Shown here piece after piece: positions 55,296 through 63,554 of a stretch of 64,000 nt of DNA; position 1 is the stretch's first letter, and each line of letters starts with the position of its first letter. The stretch comes from Microbacterium sp. 2FI (GTDB lineage: Bacteria > Actinomycetota > Actinomycetes > Actinomycetales > Microbacteriaceae): NCBI RefSeq assembly GCF_005502885.1, contig NZ_SCMR01000018.1, forward strand, positions 24,176 to 88,175, written 5' to 3'. The notes below the pieces were generated by a model, which saw only the letters and a list, made by a program, of their open reading frames with translations, did no database searches and had not been told where the DNA came from. The position numbers were made by a program, and so were the translations under genes.

Positions 55296-55966
55296 CGCGG
55301 ATCCTCCGCCTTGCCGTCGAGGGCCGCGCGCGCACGTGCGGCGGCATCCGCAATCGTCTCATCGCCGAAGGTGACGGTCGCCATCAGCGCGTCGACGAAG
55401 TACTCGCCGGCGTCGGTGATCGCGGCTGCCTCATCGGCGTCGGGGGCGATGATCTCGGCGAGGAACGCGAGCCACTCGCCGCCGCGCTCGGCCGGGCTGA
55501 CCGTGAAGATCACGCGCCGGCGCGGGAACTGCGTGTACGCGCCGGCATCGTCGCGCACGCCGGCGATGTCGATGGCCGTGCGGACCGCGAGCCGCCCACC
55601 GACCTCGAGTGCACGCGCGCCCGCCGAGCCCGCTGCGAATGCCAGGAGCACGTCGGCGACGTCGCGAGCGGGGTCGGGCTGTGCCGGCATCGGCCCGACG
55701 GTGAACGTGACCGGGATCGTCACGCCGCCCGTCGGTGCGACCGGCATCCACACCTCATACGCGTGAGCGGATGCTGCGGACGCGAGGTCGCGCAGCGCGC
55801 GACGCACCTGGGTTCGCACCAGATCGCGTCGCGCCGGCTCTGCGGTGCGGGCGATGGTCGCGCTGAGGTCGGCGATCTGCGCTTCGATCGCGTCGTCGAT
55901 GCGCAGCCGCACCCAGCCCTCGGGCTGGACAACCGATATGCGCGGGCGCGCGTCAGGCGGCGTCAC
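55292..55966 (-). CDS. T7SS-cassette protein of unknown family, copy 2 (PEGWVRLR type)
   Basis: 224 residues, paralogue of the gene at 50741. It has QPEGWVRLRIDDAIEAQIAD, RRDLVRTQVRRAL, YEVWMPVAPTGGVTIP, VGGRLAVRTAIDIAG and GEYFVDALMATVTFG, plus an Ala-rich C-terminal helix of about 20 residues that copy 1 lacks. No signal peptide. Start GTG 55966 overlaps the stop of the membrane protein (GTGA). Both copies keep the APTGGVTIP segment almost unchanged, which suggests a binding surface or structural turn. Confidence 0.82.
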   Translation of the reverse strand: MTPPDARPRISVVQPEGWVRLRIDDAIEAQIADLSATIARTAEPARRDLVRTQVRRALRDLASAASAHAYEVWMPVAPTGGVTIPVTFTVGPMPAQPDPARDVADVLLAFAAGSAGARALEVGGRLAVRTAIDIAGVRDDAGAYTQFPRRRVIFTVSPAERGGEWLAFLAEIIAPDADEAAAITDAGEYFVDALMATVTFGDETIADAAARARAALDGKAEDPR

Positions 55967-56997
55967 GGGCGTCCTATCCCCTGCCGGACCAGCATCCGCA
56001 CGACGATCGCCACCGCGAGGACCCCCTGGATCACCAGCAGCGCGTCGAGCCCCCAGCGGAAGCCGCCGAAGAACGGCGAACCGACGAAGAGGTACCACGC
56101 CGTCGATGCGGCGACCGCGACGACGAGGCCCAGCATCCAGACGCGAAGTCGCCCGCCGCGGAGGCCGAGGGGATAGCGGATGCCGCCGACGAAGGTGATC
56201 GCGAGAGCGAGCGTCAGCGCCCACGGCACCCACACGAGGAGCAACAGGAACGTGAACCCGCCGGGCTCGGGCTCTGGGCGCGCCGCCAGCAGGACGACGG
56301 CGCCGATCGCCACGGGGAGCGCGCACAGCGCGGCATACAGCCACGTCAGCCAGACGAGCGCGCCGCGCGTCCAGCGTTCGGCCCGCCGCGCTCGCTGCGC
56401 CGGCGTGGGCGGGGCTGGAGCAGGCGGACCACCGTGCTTCGCACGCAGACGGCGCTCGGCGGGAAGGAGCCAGATTGCGTCGTAGCCCTGCGCGATGCCG
56501 CGATGAAGCGCCTTCGGAATGCGATCGGCGGTGACGCGAATGCACACCGTCGCCAGGACGACGACCACGAGGGCGAGGAGAGCCGATGCCGCGTAGCCGA
56601 TGAGATCGGCGGTCGTGGGTGTGCCCTCGGCGACGAGCATCGCAGCGTTCAGCACCCCCGCGATCACCGCGTGCAGGCGCAGCCACTCGGGGGTAGAGAA
56701 CACGCCGGGGAGCTGTGGCCGGCCCGATGAGTCCTGCGGTGTCCACCAGCGCCGCGGGCTCCAGCAGACCAGGAGCCCGATGAACAGCGACAGGCTCCAC
56801 AGCCCGCCCCACCACCAGGGAACCGCAGTGAAGGCCCACGAGGTGCACGGCCGCGTATCGCTCGTGCAGGTGGCCAGTCGCGCGATCGCCGGGACCGCGA
56901 CGAGGAGCAGGATGCCGCCGACCAGCCACGACATCGCCACCCACCCGACGACGCGACCGGCGACGAGATCTGCCGGCCTGCGGGCGTTCGTCGTCAC
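55963..56997 (-). CDS. T7SS-cassette membrane protein, copy 2 (long form)
   Basis: 344 residues. The first 220 match the 239-residue protein at 51367: a CTSDTRPC loop, VCWSPRRWWTP, GVFSTPEWLRLHAVIA, CIRVTADRIPKALHRGIAQG and a basic WLLPAERRLRAKHG segment. A C-terminal extension (about 230-344) adds four more membrane helices (from WTRGALVWLTWLYAALCALP onward). The signature cysteines and the RWW/WLRLHA motifs are preserved. Start GTG 56997 overlaps the substrate stop (GTGA). Placement directly after the substrate gene in both cassettes suggests a dedicated partner. Confidence 0.82.
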   Translation of the reverse strand: MTTNARRPADLVAGRVVGWVAMSWLVGGILLLVAVPAIARLATCTSDTRPCTSWAFTAVPWWWGGLWSLSLFIGLLVCWSPRRWWTPQDSSGRPQLPGVFSTPEWLRLHAVIAGVLNAAMLVAEGTPTTADLIGYAASALLALVVVVLATVCIRVTADRIPKALHRGIAQGYDAIWLLPAERRLRAKHGGPPAPAPPTPAQRARRAERWTRGALVWLTWLYAALCALPVAIGAVVLLAARPEPEPGGFTFLLLLVWVPWALTLALAITFVGGIRYPLGLRGGRLRVWMLGLVVAVAASTAWYLFVGSPFFGGFRWGLDALLVIQGVLAVAIVVRMLVRQGIGRP

Positions 56998-58265
56998 CAG
57001 TCGCCGCCGACCCGCCACGAGATGTCGGGCACGTGCGGCTCGAGGACCTTCGAGAGCGGGTCCTCGGCGATGTTCGTGGCCGTGCCGAGCCCTGCTGTCG
57101 CCGCGGTCGCGAGATACAGGGGCCGCATGGCTCCGGTCGCGAGCGCCCCCGACAGCATCTGCCCGTGCGCCATGGCGTGCACCATCGACAGCTTCTGCGT
57201 GCTGAACCCGATCGCCTGGCTCGCGACCTTGACGGAGAGGGGCGTCGCAAGGGGCCCGGACGCCGCGACCCCGGCCCGCTCGACGAGTCCGAGGGCACGT
57301 GCGCGGGTCATGCCGCTGATGCCTCGGCCCGCGAAGCTGCGCATGAGCGACGTGGCGACCGTGGTCTTGGTCGCCGTCGCCGCGACCTTCAGCGCGACAG
57401 CGGCGCCCACCACGTTGAGCACGGCGAGCCCGACGTTCACGATTCCCTCGGCGAGGGTCATGTTGCCGGTCGACACCTGTGCGACGGCGTTGAGGGCCTG
57501 GTAGGCGATGTTGGCGAGGACGATCACCGTGAGGATGATTCCGACGACGAGGTTGATCCCCGGGATGAACAGCAGGATCGCACCGGCGACGGCCGCGATG
57601 GCGCCCAGCACCGTGGAGATGGTCTCGAGAAGGTCCTTGTGCTCGCCGACCCACTGCGAGAAGTTGTCCCACCGGCTGTCGTTGAGGTCACCGGAGTTCT
57701 CGACGAGTTCGATCGCATCGGCGGCCGCGTCGGCCGCGACGTCGCGGTCGACGATGGCGGCGTCGATGTCGGCCTCGGCCGTGGTCAGGCCGCTCTGGGC
57801 GCCTGCGGCCTTCGTCGTCCAAGTGCTGAGCTGGGCCTGGAAACCGGGAAGGTTCGCCGGCGGCGTGGCCGGGTCGTCGATGCGGCCCTGGTAGTAGTCG
57901 ATCATGCGCGCTGCCGTCTCGCGACCGGACTGCGCAGCGATCGCAGCGCCGAGCGCCGCGACCGACCGCGACTGCGTGTCGCGCAGCACCGGCTCGTACG
58001 CCATCATCGCGTCACCCACACCGCGGTACCGCTCCTCGGCACGACGGATGCGGCGGGCGACGTCTTCGGCCTGATCGCGGATCGCGTCGATGGCCTCGGA
58101 CTGCCCGAAGCCCTCCCGCAACGCGGTCTCGATGTTCGCGGCAGCGCGGAGGATCGCATCGGCGGTGCCGACATAGAGCCGACCGGTGGCCGACACCCGG
58201 TCGGGGTCGCCCGGGATCGGGTCGTGAGCGCGATTGACCGGCGACCAGTCGACAGGGCGCGTCAT
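56994..58265 (-). CDS. Putative type VII secretion substrate, copy 2
   Basis: 423 residues, paralogue of the gene at 52083. N-terminus MTRPVDWSPVNRAHDPIPGDP; helical region to about 205; then SGDLNDSRWDNFSQWVGEHKD; then hydrophobic segments FIPGINLVVGIILTVIVLAN and a Gly/Ala-rich stretch. The C-terminal part (from about 300) differs from copy 1 and ends VPDISWRVGGDW. Conservation of the N-terminus with a divergent C-terminus is the pattern of polymorphic T7SS effectors. No known catalytic motif is visible. ATG 58265 overlaps the upstream stop (ATGA). Confidence 0.78.
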   Translation of the reverse strand: MTRPVDWSPVNRAHDPIPGDPDRVSATGRLYVGTADAILRAAANIETALREGFGQSEAIDAIRDQAEDVARRIRRAEERYRGVGDAMMAYEPVLRDTQSRSVAALGAAIAAQSGRETAARMIDYYQGRIDDPATPPANLPGFQAQLSTWTTKAAGAQSGLTTAEADIDAAIVDRDVAADAAADAIELVENSGDLNDSRWDNFSQWVGEHKDLLETISTVLGAIAAVAGAILLFIPGINLVVGIILTVIVLANIAYQALNAVAQVSTGNMTLAEGIVNVGLAVLNVVGAAVALKVAATATKTTVATSLMRSFAGRGISGMTRARALGLVERAGVAASGPLATPLSVKVASQAIGFSTQKLSMVHAMAHGQMLSGALATGAMRPLYLATAATAGLGTATNIAEDPLSKVLEPHVPDISWRVGGDW

Positions 58266-58582
58266 ACCGGCTCGGGAACCGCGTGAGGCGGATAGGTCGT
58301 GCGCTGGTCGGTGAGAGCGCGCGCGAGATCACCGTCGACCTGTTCGAAGCCGGTCACGATCGCATCGAGCCCGTCACGGACGACAGCCAACTGCTCGGCG
58401 AGCTCGGAGCGACGGTGATCCCAGTTGTCGGCGAAGGCGCGGACGCGCTCCGCGAGCCGCTCGTGGCCCACCGCGTCGCCGAGGCGATCGCTGCGCCCGG
58501 TTGCCTCGGTGAACTCGCTGTGGATGCGCGACACGTCGATGCGTGCGGCATCGAGAGCGAGCATGTCGACGATCAACGTCAT
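58262..58582 (-). CDS. WXG100-like helical-hairpin partner protein, copy 2
   Basis: 106 residues, clearly homologous to the 53390 product: LDAARIDVSRIHSEFTEATG, DAVGHERLAERVRAFADNWD, then HRRSELAEQLAVVRDGLDAI. Start ATG 58582 with a GAGAGGG site. It lies 63 bases after esx copy 2 and overlaps the substrate gene. Likely partner of the esx product or of the substrate. Confidence 0.8.
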   Translation of the reverse strand: MTLIVDMLALDAARIDVSRIHSEFTEATGRSDRLGDAVGHERLAERVRAFADNWDHRRSELAEQLAVVRDGLDAIVTGFEQVDGDLARALTDQRTTYPPHAVPEPV

Positions 58583-58645
58583 CTTCAGCGCCCTCTCTGC
58601 GCGTCGTCGATGCCGGCCGCATCGCGGCGGCCGGCATCGCTGGCG

Positions 58646-58942
58646 TCAGGAGCGGATGGCGCTGGCGAGCTGCGTGTCGGTGTCGCCCAGAGCGTCGGCA
58701 GCAGCGGTCAGGAAGTCGGACAGACCCTGCAGGCCGCCGATCGTCTGCGTCGCACCCGTCGTGAACTGCGAGTACGACTCGTGGAACGCACCCGACGCCG
58801 CATCCGTCACGAAACCACTCGCGACCAGATCGCCGATCAGCCGCTGCAGCTCGTTCAGCTTGTCCTCCAGGGCACCCTTGCCCGTGATCAGCTGCGCCGA
58901 AGCCGACTTCATGTCCCCGTACGTCACATTGATGTTCGCCAC
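58646..58942 (-). CDS. WXG100-family T7SS secretion target (esx), copy 2
   Basis: 98 residues, identical to copy 1 except Ser for Ala at residue 15. Same W-less turn VASGFVTDAASGAF. GTG start 58942 with an AGAGGA site. It is the first gene after the EssC-like ATPase gene (99-base gap with the conserved hairpin), so it may be expressed from its own promoter in the duplicated leader. Confidence 0.9.
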   Translation of the reverse strand: MANINVTYGDMKSASAQLITGKGALEDKLNELQRLIGDLVASGFVTDAASGAFHESYSQFTTGATQTIGGLQGLSDFLTAAADALGDTDTQLASAIRS

Positions 58943-59015
58943 GATGATCCTCTCGTTCGTTCGGTGAAACCGTTACAGGCTAACCCGGCACCACCAGCCC
59001 GATCGACCGAAACAT

Positions 59016-59033
59016 GTCCCCCCTTCGGAGGAC
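59016..59033 (-). other. Conserved hairpin GTCCTCC-GAAG-GGGGGAC upstream of esx 2
   Basis: Seven-pair stem eight bases beyond the stop codon of the ATPase gene. One base differs from the copy at 54119, in the loop region, and the stem is kept. Confidence 0.5.
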
Positions 59034-59041
59034 ACGCGGGC

Positions 59042-62000
59042 TCAGACGGTGACGCGGGTGGATGCCGGGGCCAGCGCGACCTGCACGCGGCGGGTCTTGC
59101 CGCCGGCGACGACGACCCCCCGGCCCTCGGGGAAGTCGGCGCGCTTCGCGCGGACCAGCGAGGTCTTCAGGATCACGTCGCCATCGGTCTGGTCGGGCTG
59201 CAGCAGGAGGCCCCGGCGGGCGTTCTTGAACTCGCCGAACAGCGGCCACGACGACACCCACGACGACGACTCCGCCTCGGCCACGACGAAGTGCTCCTCG
59301 CGCTTGAACTGGCGCACCATGTCGACGAGCGCGCCGTCGGCGGGCGTCTGCAGGAAGTCGCCGATCGACTCGATGATCACGACGCACCGAGACTGCGAGG
59401 CCGGGTCGGAGACGATCTCGCGCAGCAGTTTGGCGAGCTCGGCCACTTCGTCGGGCGCGCTGGCGGATGCCGCGAATCGCGGGTCGCCGGCCAGCGGAGA
59501 GCGCCGGGGTCCGATGAAGTACACCGCGTGCCCCGGCAGCGCCAGTGCGCGCTCCGCGAGCACGGCCAGCGCGTTCGACCGGCCGCTGCCCGGAGGGCCG
59601 GCGACGACGAATGCGCCCGAGGGGGCGATGGTGGCGGGCTCGAGCGTGTCTTCGGCGATGCCGATGACCAGCTCGCCGTCGCGCGTCTCGGGGAGACGCT
59701 CCATGCGCACGATCGCCGGCAGCGACGGGATGCCGGGGGCCTCGGTCGCGCCGGCGGCGCGCAGCCGCTCGGCGAGCTCGGTGAGCGCCGCCGTCTGATC
59801 GGCGGCGAGCGGGCTGCCGCCGAGCACCGCGAGCTGCGTCTCGCGGCCGCCGACGAGTGCGCGGCCGGCCGGGGCGTCCTCGGTGAGGACGTCGGCGGGA
59901 ACGTCGAGCGCGGCGTAGGCCGTGTCGTCGGCGAGGCGCAGCACGACTCGACGCTGGATGCCCGACGCGATGGCGCTCGGCAGCGACGCGAACCGGTCGG
60001 TGGTGAGGGCGACATGGATGCCGAGCGGGCGCCCCAGCGCGATCACGTCCTGGAAGACGCGGTACCAGTCGCTGCGGCCGGACGGGATCTCCCAGTCCTC
60101 GCGGAACCCCGGGAAGTTGTCGATGAGCAGCAGAATGCGCGGCTCATCCCTCCGGCCCGGCTGTGCACGATACTCGGCGATGCTCGTCGCACGGGCGTCG
60201 CCGAATTCGCGAGCGCGGCGATCGAGTTCGGCGCGCAGCATCCGGAACACCCGCACGATGCGCTCGTCGTCCTCGCCGGTGATGACCGCGCCGACGCCCG
60301 GCAGCTCGGCGAGTGCGCGGAGGGCTCCGGCGCCGAAGTCGAGGGCGTACACGAACACCTCGCTGTCGTCGGCGAGGGCGGCGGAGGCCGCAAGAGTGCG
60401 CAGCGCGACGGACTTGCCGGCGCCGCCGGTGCCGAACACCGCCATGTGGCCGTCGATGTCGGGCTGGAAGGCGACGACCTCCTGCGCCTGGCGCTCGGGG
60501 ATGTCGCCGACGCCCAGGGCGAGCCGGTCGTCGGTGCGGCTGCGGAGCGAGCGCACGTCGATCGCGGCGGGCAGTTCGTCGAGCCACGGGCGCCGGGGCG
60601 CCGGGATCCGGGCACGGCGCGAGGCCTCGGTCATCGCGTCGACCATGCGCTGCTGGTCGGTGGGGCCGAGGTCTTCGCGCTCTTCGGGCGTCTCGTCATC
60701 GGTGGGGGCCGCCCACGCCGCGGCGGTGCCGAACGGCATGTCGGCGACCTCGACGCGGGGTGCGTCGGGCTCGCCGCTCGACCATCCGCCGGCGTAACCC
60801 GACTGGAAGCGCTCGAGGCGGCCGGGACCGGTCTTCGCGATCGCGCGGCCCGGGATCGCGGGATCGAAGTGCGCGGCATCCTTCTCGCCGACGACATCGA
60901 GCGAATCCGACTCGTCGGCGACGCGCAGTGCGATGCGGAGATTCGTGTTCGCGCGCAGGTTGTCGCGGATGACGCCGGCGGGTCGCTGCGTGGCCATCAC
61001 GAGATGGATGCCGAGCGAGCGGCCTCGCTGGGCGATGTCGACGACGCCGTCGACGAACTCCGGCACCTCGCCCACGAGGGCGGCGAACTCGTCGATGATC
61101 AGCACGAGAGCGGGCGGAGCGTCGGGGTCGCCGCGCTTCTCGAGCTCGAGGAGGTCCTTCGCGCCCTTGCGGTGCAGGAGCTCTTCGCGGTGGTGGAGCT
61201 CGGCGCGCAGGCTCGTGAGGGCGCGGCGCACGAGGTGGGGCGTGAGGTCGGTGACGAGGCCGACGGCGTGCGGCAGGCGGATGCAGTCGGCGAACGCCGA
61301 ACCGCCCTTGTAGTCGACGAAGAGGAAGGTGACGCGGTCGGGGCTGTACTCCGCCGCCATGCCCAGCACCCACGCCTGCAGGAACTCGCTCTTGCCCGAG
61401 CCGGTCGTGCCGCCGACGAGGGCGTGCGGGCCCTGCGTGCGGAGGTCCAGGTGCATGAGGCCGTGCCTGGATTGGCCGATCGTGGCTCGCAGGCGCCCGG
61501 CGCGTCGACGGTTCGTGGTGCGCGTGCCGGTGCGGTCGATGATCGAGTCGTTCGCCCACCACCGCTCGACGACGGCCTCGGACTTCGAGAGCAGCTCGGG
61601 GTCGATGAGGGCGGCGAGGGCCACCGCGGTGGGGATGTCGGAGACGTCGTCGACGGGCACGTTGGCGTCCACGACGCGACTGAGGCTGCGGGAGTACCCG
61701 ACCGCTTCGTCGCGCGAGAGCCGATCGAGCACGGGCGCGGTGATCTCTTCGCCCAGCCGAACGAGCCCGATGCGGGGCTCGTCGCCCGCCGAGAGGTCGA
61801 CGAACGCACGGCATACGGCCGGGAGCCGGGAGCCCTCCTGCGCGAGCCACACCGGGAAGACGCCGACGTCCGCGCCGCGCTCGGACAGATCGACCAGCCG
61901 CGCGCGGTCGCGCGTGGCCTGATCGGCGATGAAGACGACGACCGCCGGGAGCGGCGCCGAATACGCGTCGGTGCCGACCTCGCTGCCGACGTTGGCGCCG

Positions 62001-63544
62001 GCCTGGAGCGATGAGCGCTCCGCCGCGATTGCGCCGCGAGCCTCGTCGCGCGCGCGCTGGCGTGCGCGCTCGCGGCTCGCGATGAGCGCCTCGAGGTCGT
62101 CCATCAGCACCGCGACGGCCGGCTCTGTGGCCGCGAGGTGGTTGCCGCCGAGCGGACTGTGGGGCGACGAGGTGTGCGGCAGCCACTTGAGCCAGTCGAG
62201 CTCGGCCGCCCACGCGGGCGTGAGGGCCGCGGCGATCACGACCTCGGCGGGCGAATGCAGGCCCGTCAGCTGCACCACGATCGCGGCGGCGGCGCCGGCT
62301 GCGGCATCCGGTCGTCCCGCGAGACCCAGCGCACCCGCCTCACTCAGCTCGACCACGATCGGCACGTCGTCGACGAGGCGGTGCTCGGCGACGACGACGT
62401 CGAGGCGCTCCTGGAACTCGAACACGAGGTCGCCGCGCTGCTCGGCATCGACCGTGTTGCGGCTGGGCATCGAGGCGGAGCCGAGCCGCAGCGAGAGGAA
62501 GCTCCAGTGCTCGGGGCGGCGCGTCCACAGCAGCGGCCCGAGGCGCGCAGCGGTGCCGACGAGCTCGGACGACGACGGGATCTCGGCGATGCGCGCGCGC
62601 TGCTCGATCTCCTTCTCGAGGGTGAGACGCTCGCCGAGCTCGGCCAGCCCCACGTCGAACCGCTCGATCTGGCGGGCGAGCTTGCGCTTGTCGCGCCGCT
62701 TGTTCGTGATGTAGCCGCCGATCATCATGATCGGTGTCATCGCGATGAACAGCAGCGTGATGGGTCGCCCGGTCAGCGCGAACATCGCGCCGCCCAGCAG
62801 GATCGGGGCGATCATCGCCAGCAGCGGGAAGGGCTGGTCCTCGGGCTCGCGCGGGATCTCGGGCACCGAGAACGTGCGACCGTTGTAGCGCTCTTCGACC
62901 CTCGGCGAGCGGTTGAACTCGACAGGTCCGGCGTGGTCGAGCCCGCGGCTCGCCTCATGCGTCTCGACGGCGATGTGCAGCTCGGTGCTGCCGGCCAGCA
63001 CCACGAGCGACCCCGTCACCCGCACGCGCGAGACGAGCTCGCCGTCGACCTCCACGCCGTTGGCGGAGCCGAGGTCGACCACCTCGACGGTCTGGCCGAT
63101 GTCGAGCCGAAGGTGCCGCTTCGACAGGTACGGGTCGGCAAGGGCGACGTCGCACCCCGCGTCGCGGCCGATCGTGTGCGAGCCACGCCCGAGCACGACC
63201 GAGTGCCCGGTCTGAGGGCCGCTGAGGACCGTCACGGTGGCGGTCACCCCGGCGTGCAGGGTCGGCAGGATGTCGGCCGCATCTGATTCGGCGACGAGCG
63301 CCACCGACAGCCCCGACGCGAGCCACTCCTCGCCGATGACGGCATCCGGCGGCAGCAGGCGCCACTCGGGATCGATGGGCGACGCGGTCTGCAGTGTGTA
63401 GCGGCGGTTCGGATCGTAGCTGCGACGGGGGTCGGCCGCGGCGATCCGCGAGGCCACGTCACGCACGGTCGCGGTGGGCTCGGCCGTGACGAGGACGTCC
63501 TGCGCGGACCCGTCCTCGCGGTAGAGGCTCATCTTGACGTGCAT
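59042..63544 (-). CDS. EssC/EccC-like type VII secretion ATPase with N-terminal FHA domain
   Basis: 1,500 residues. A short ubiquitin-like/YukD-like start (about 1-90) is followed by an FHA domain (about 110-190; GRDAGCDVAL...SKRHLRL...GSANGVEVDG) and two membrane helices (about 238-281). Three FtsK/SpoIIIE ATPase modules follow. Module 1 has a perfect Walker A GGTTGSGKSE (about 712) and Walker B LIIDEFAAL. Module 2 has GTGGAGKS (about 1038) but LLLIDNF, with Asn for Glu. Module 3 has GPPGSGRS (about 1314), with Arg for the Walker Lys. This layout and length match EssC of Firmicutes more than split mycobacterial EccCa/Cb. It should energise export of the ESX proteins and substrates. ATG 63544 with GAGAGGAA. 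Confidence 0.94.
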   Translation of the reverse strand: MHVKMSLYREDGSAQDVLVTAEPTATVRDVASRIAAADPRRSYDPNRRYTLQTASPIDPEWRLLPPDAVIGEEWLASGLSVALVAESDAADILPTLHAGVTATVTVLSGPQTGHSVVLGRGSHTIGRDAGCDVALADPYLSKRHLRLDIGQTVEVVDLGSANGVEVDGELVSRVRVTGSLVVLAGSTELHIAVETHEASRGLDHAGPVEFNRSPRVEERYNGRTFSVPEIPREPEDQPFPLLAMIAPILLGGAMFALTGRPITLLFIAMTPIMMIGGYITNKRRDKRKLARQIERFDVGLAELGERLTLEKEIEQRARIAEIPSSSELVGTAARLGPLLWTRRPEHWSFLSLRLGSASMPSRNTVDAEQRGDLVFEFQERLDVVVAEHRLVDDVPIVVELSEAGALGLAGRPDAAAGAAAAIVVQLTGLHSPAEVVIAAALTPAWAAELDWLKWLPHTSSPHSPLGGNHLAATEPAVAVLMDDLEALIASRERARQRARDEARGAIAAERSSLQAGANVGSEVGTDAYSAPLPAVVVFIADQATRDRARLVDLSERGADVGVFPVWLAQEGSRLPAVCRAFVDLSAGDEPRIGLVRLGEEITAPVLDRLSRDEAVGYSRSLSRVVDANVPVDDVSDIPTAVALAALIDPELLSKSEAVVERWWANDSIIDRTGTRTTNRRRAGRLRATIGQSRHGLMHLDLRTQGPHALVGGTTGSGKSEFLQAWVLGMAAEYSPDRVTFLFVDYKGGSAFADCIRLPHAVGLVTDLTPHLVRRALTSLRAELHHREELLHRKGAKDLLELEKRGDPDAPPALVLIIDEFAALVGEVPEFVDGVVDIAQRGRSLGIHLVMATQRPAGVIRDNLRANTNLRIALRVADESDSLDVVGEKDAAHFDPAIPGRAIAKTGPGRLERFQSGYAGGWSSGEPDAPRVEVADMPFGTAAAWAAPTDDETPEEREDLGPTDQQRMVDAMTEASRRARIPAPRRPWLDELPAAIDVRSLRSRTDDRLALGVGDIPERQAQEVVAFQPDIDGHMAVFGTGGAGKSVALRTLAASAALADDSEVFVYALDFGAGALRALAELPGVGAVITGEDDERIVRVFRMLRAELDRRAREFGDARATSIAEYRAQPGRRDEPRILLLIDNFPGFREDWEIPSGRSDWYRVFQDVIALGRPLGIHVALTTDRFASLPSAIASGIQRRVVLRLADDTAYAALDVPADVLTEDAPAGRALVGGRETQLAVLGGSPLAADQTAALTELAERLRAAGATEAPGIPSLPAIVRMERLPETRDGELVIGIAEDTLEPATIAPSGAFVVAGPPGSGRSNALAVLAERALALPGHAVYFIGPRRSPLAGDPRFAASASAPDEVAELAKLLREIVSDPASQSRCVVIIESIGDFLQTPADGALVDMVRQFKREEHFVVAEAESSSWVSSWPLFGEFKNARRGLLLQPDQTDGDVILKTSLVRAKRADFPEGRGVVVAGGKTRRVQVALAPASTRVTV

Positions 63545-63554
63545 GGGGTTCCTC

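Larger units (their letters stand above)
58646..59033 (-). repeat. 388-base esx-plus-leader duplication, copy 2
   Basis: Matches 53749-54136; see that entry. Both ends are sharp: the esx stop codon on one side and the hairpin on the other. Confidence 0.92.

Noticed and set aside
58283..62014. A 1,243-codon plus-strand open frame opposite the T7SS ATPase
   Set aside because: Its translation is low-complexity and Arg/Glu/Val-rich, and it spans several minus-strand genes with convincing motifs.
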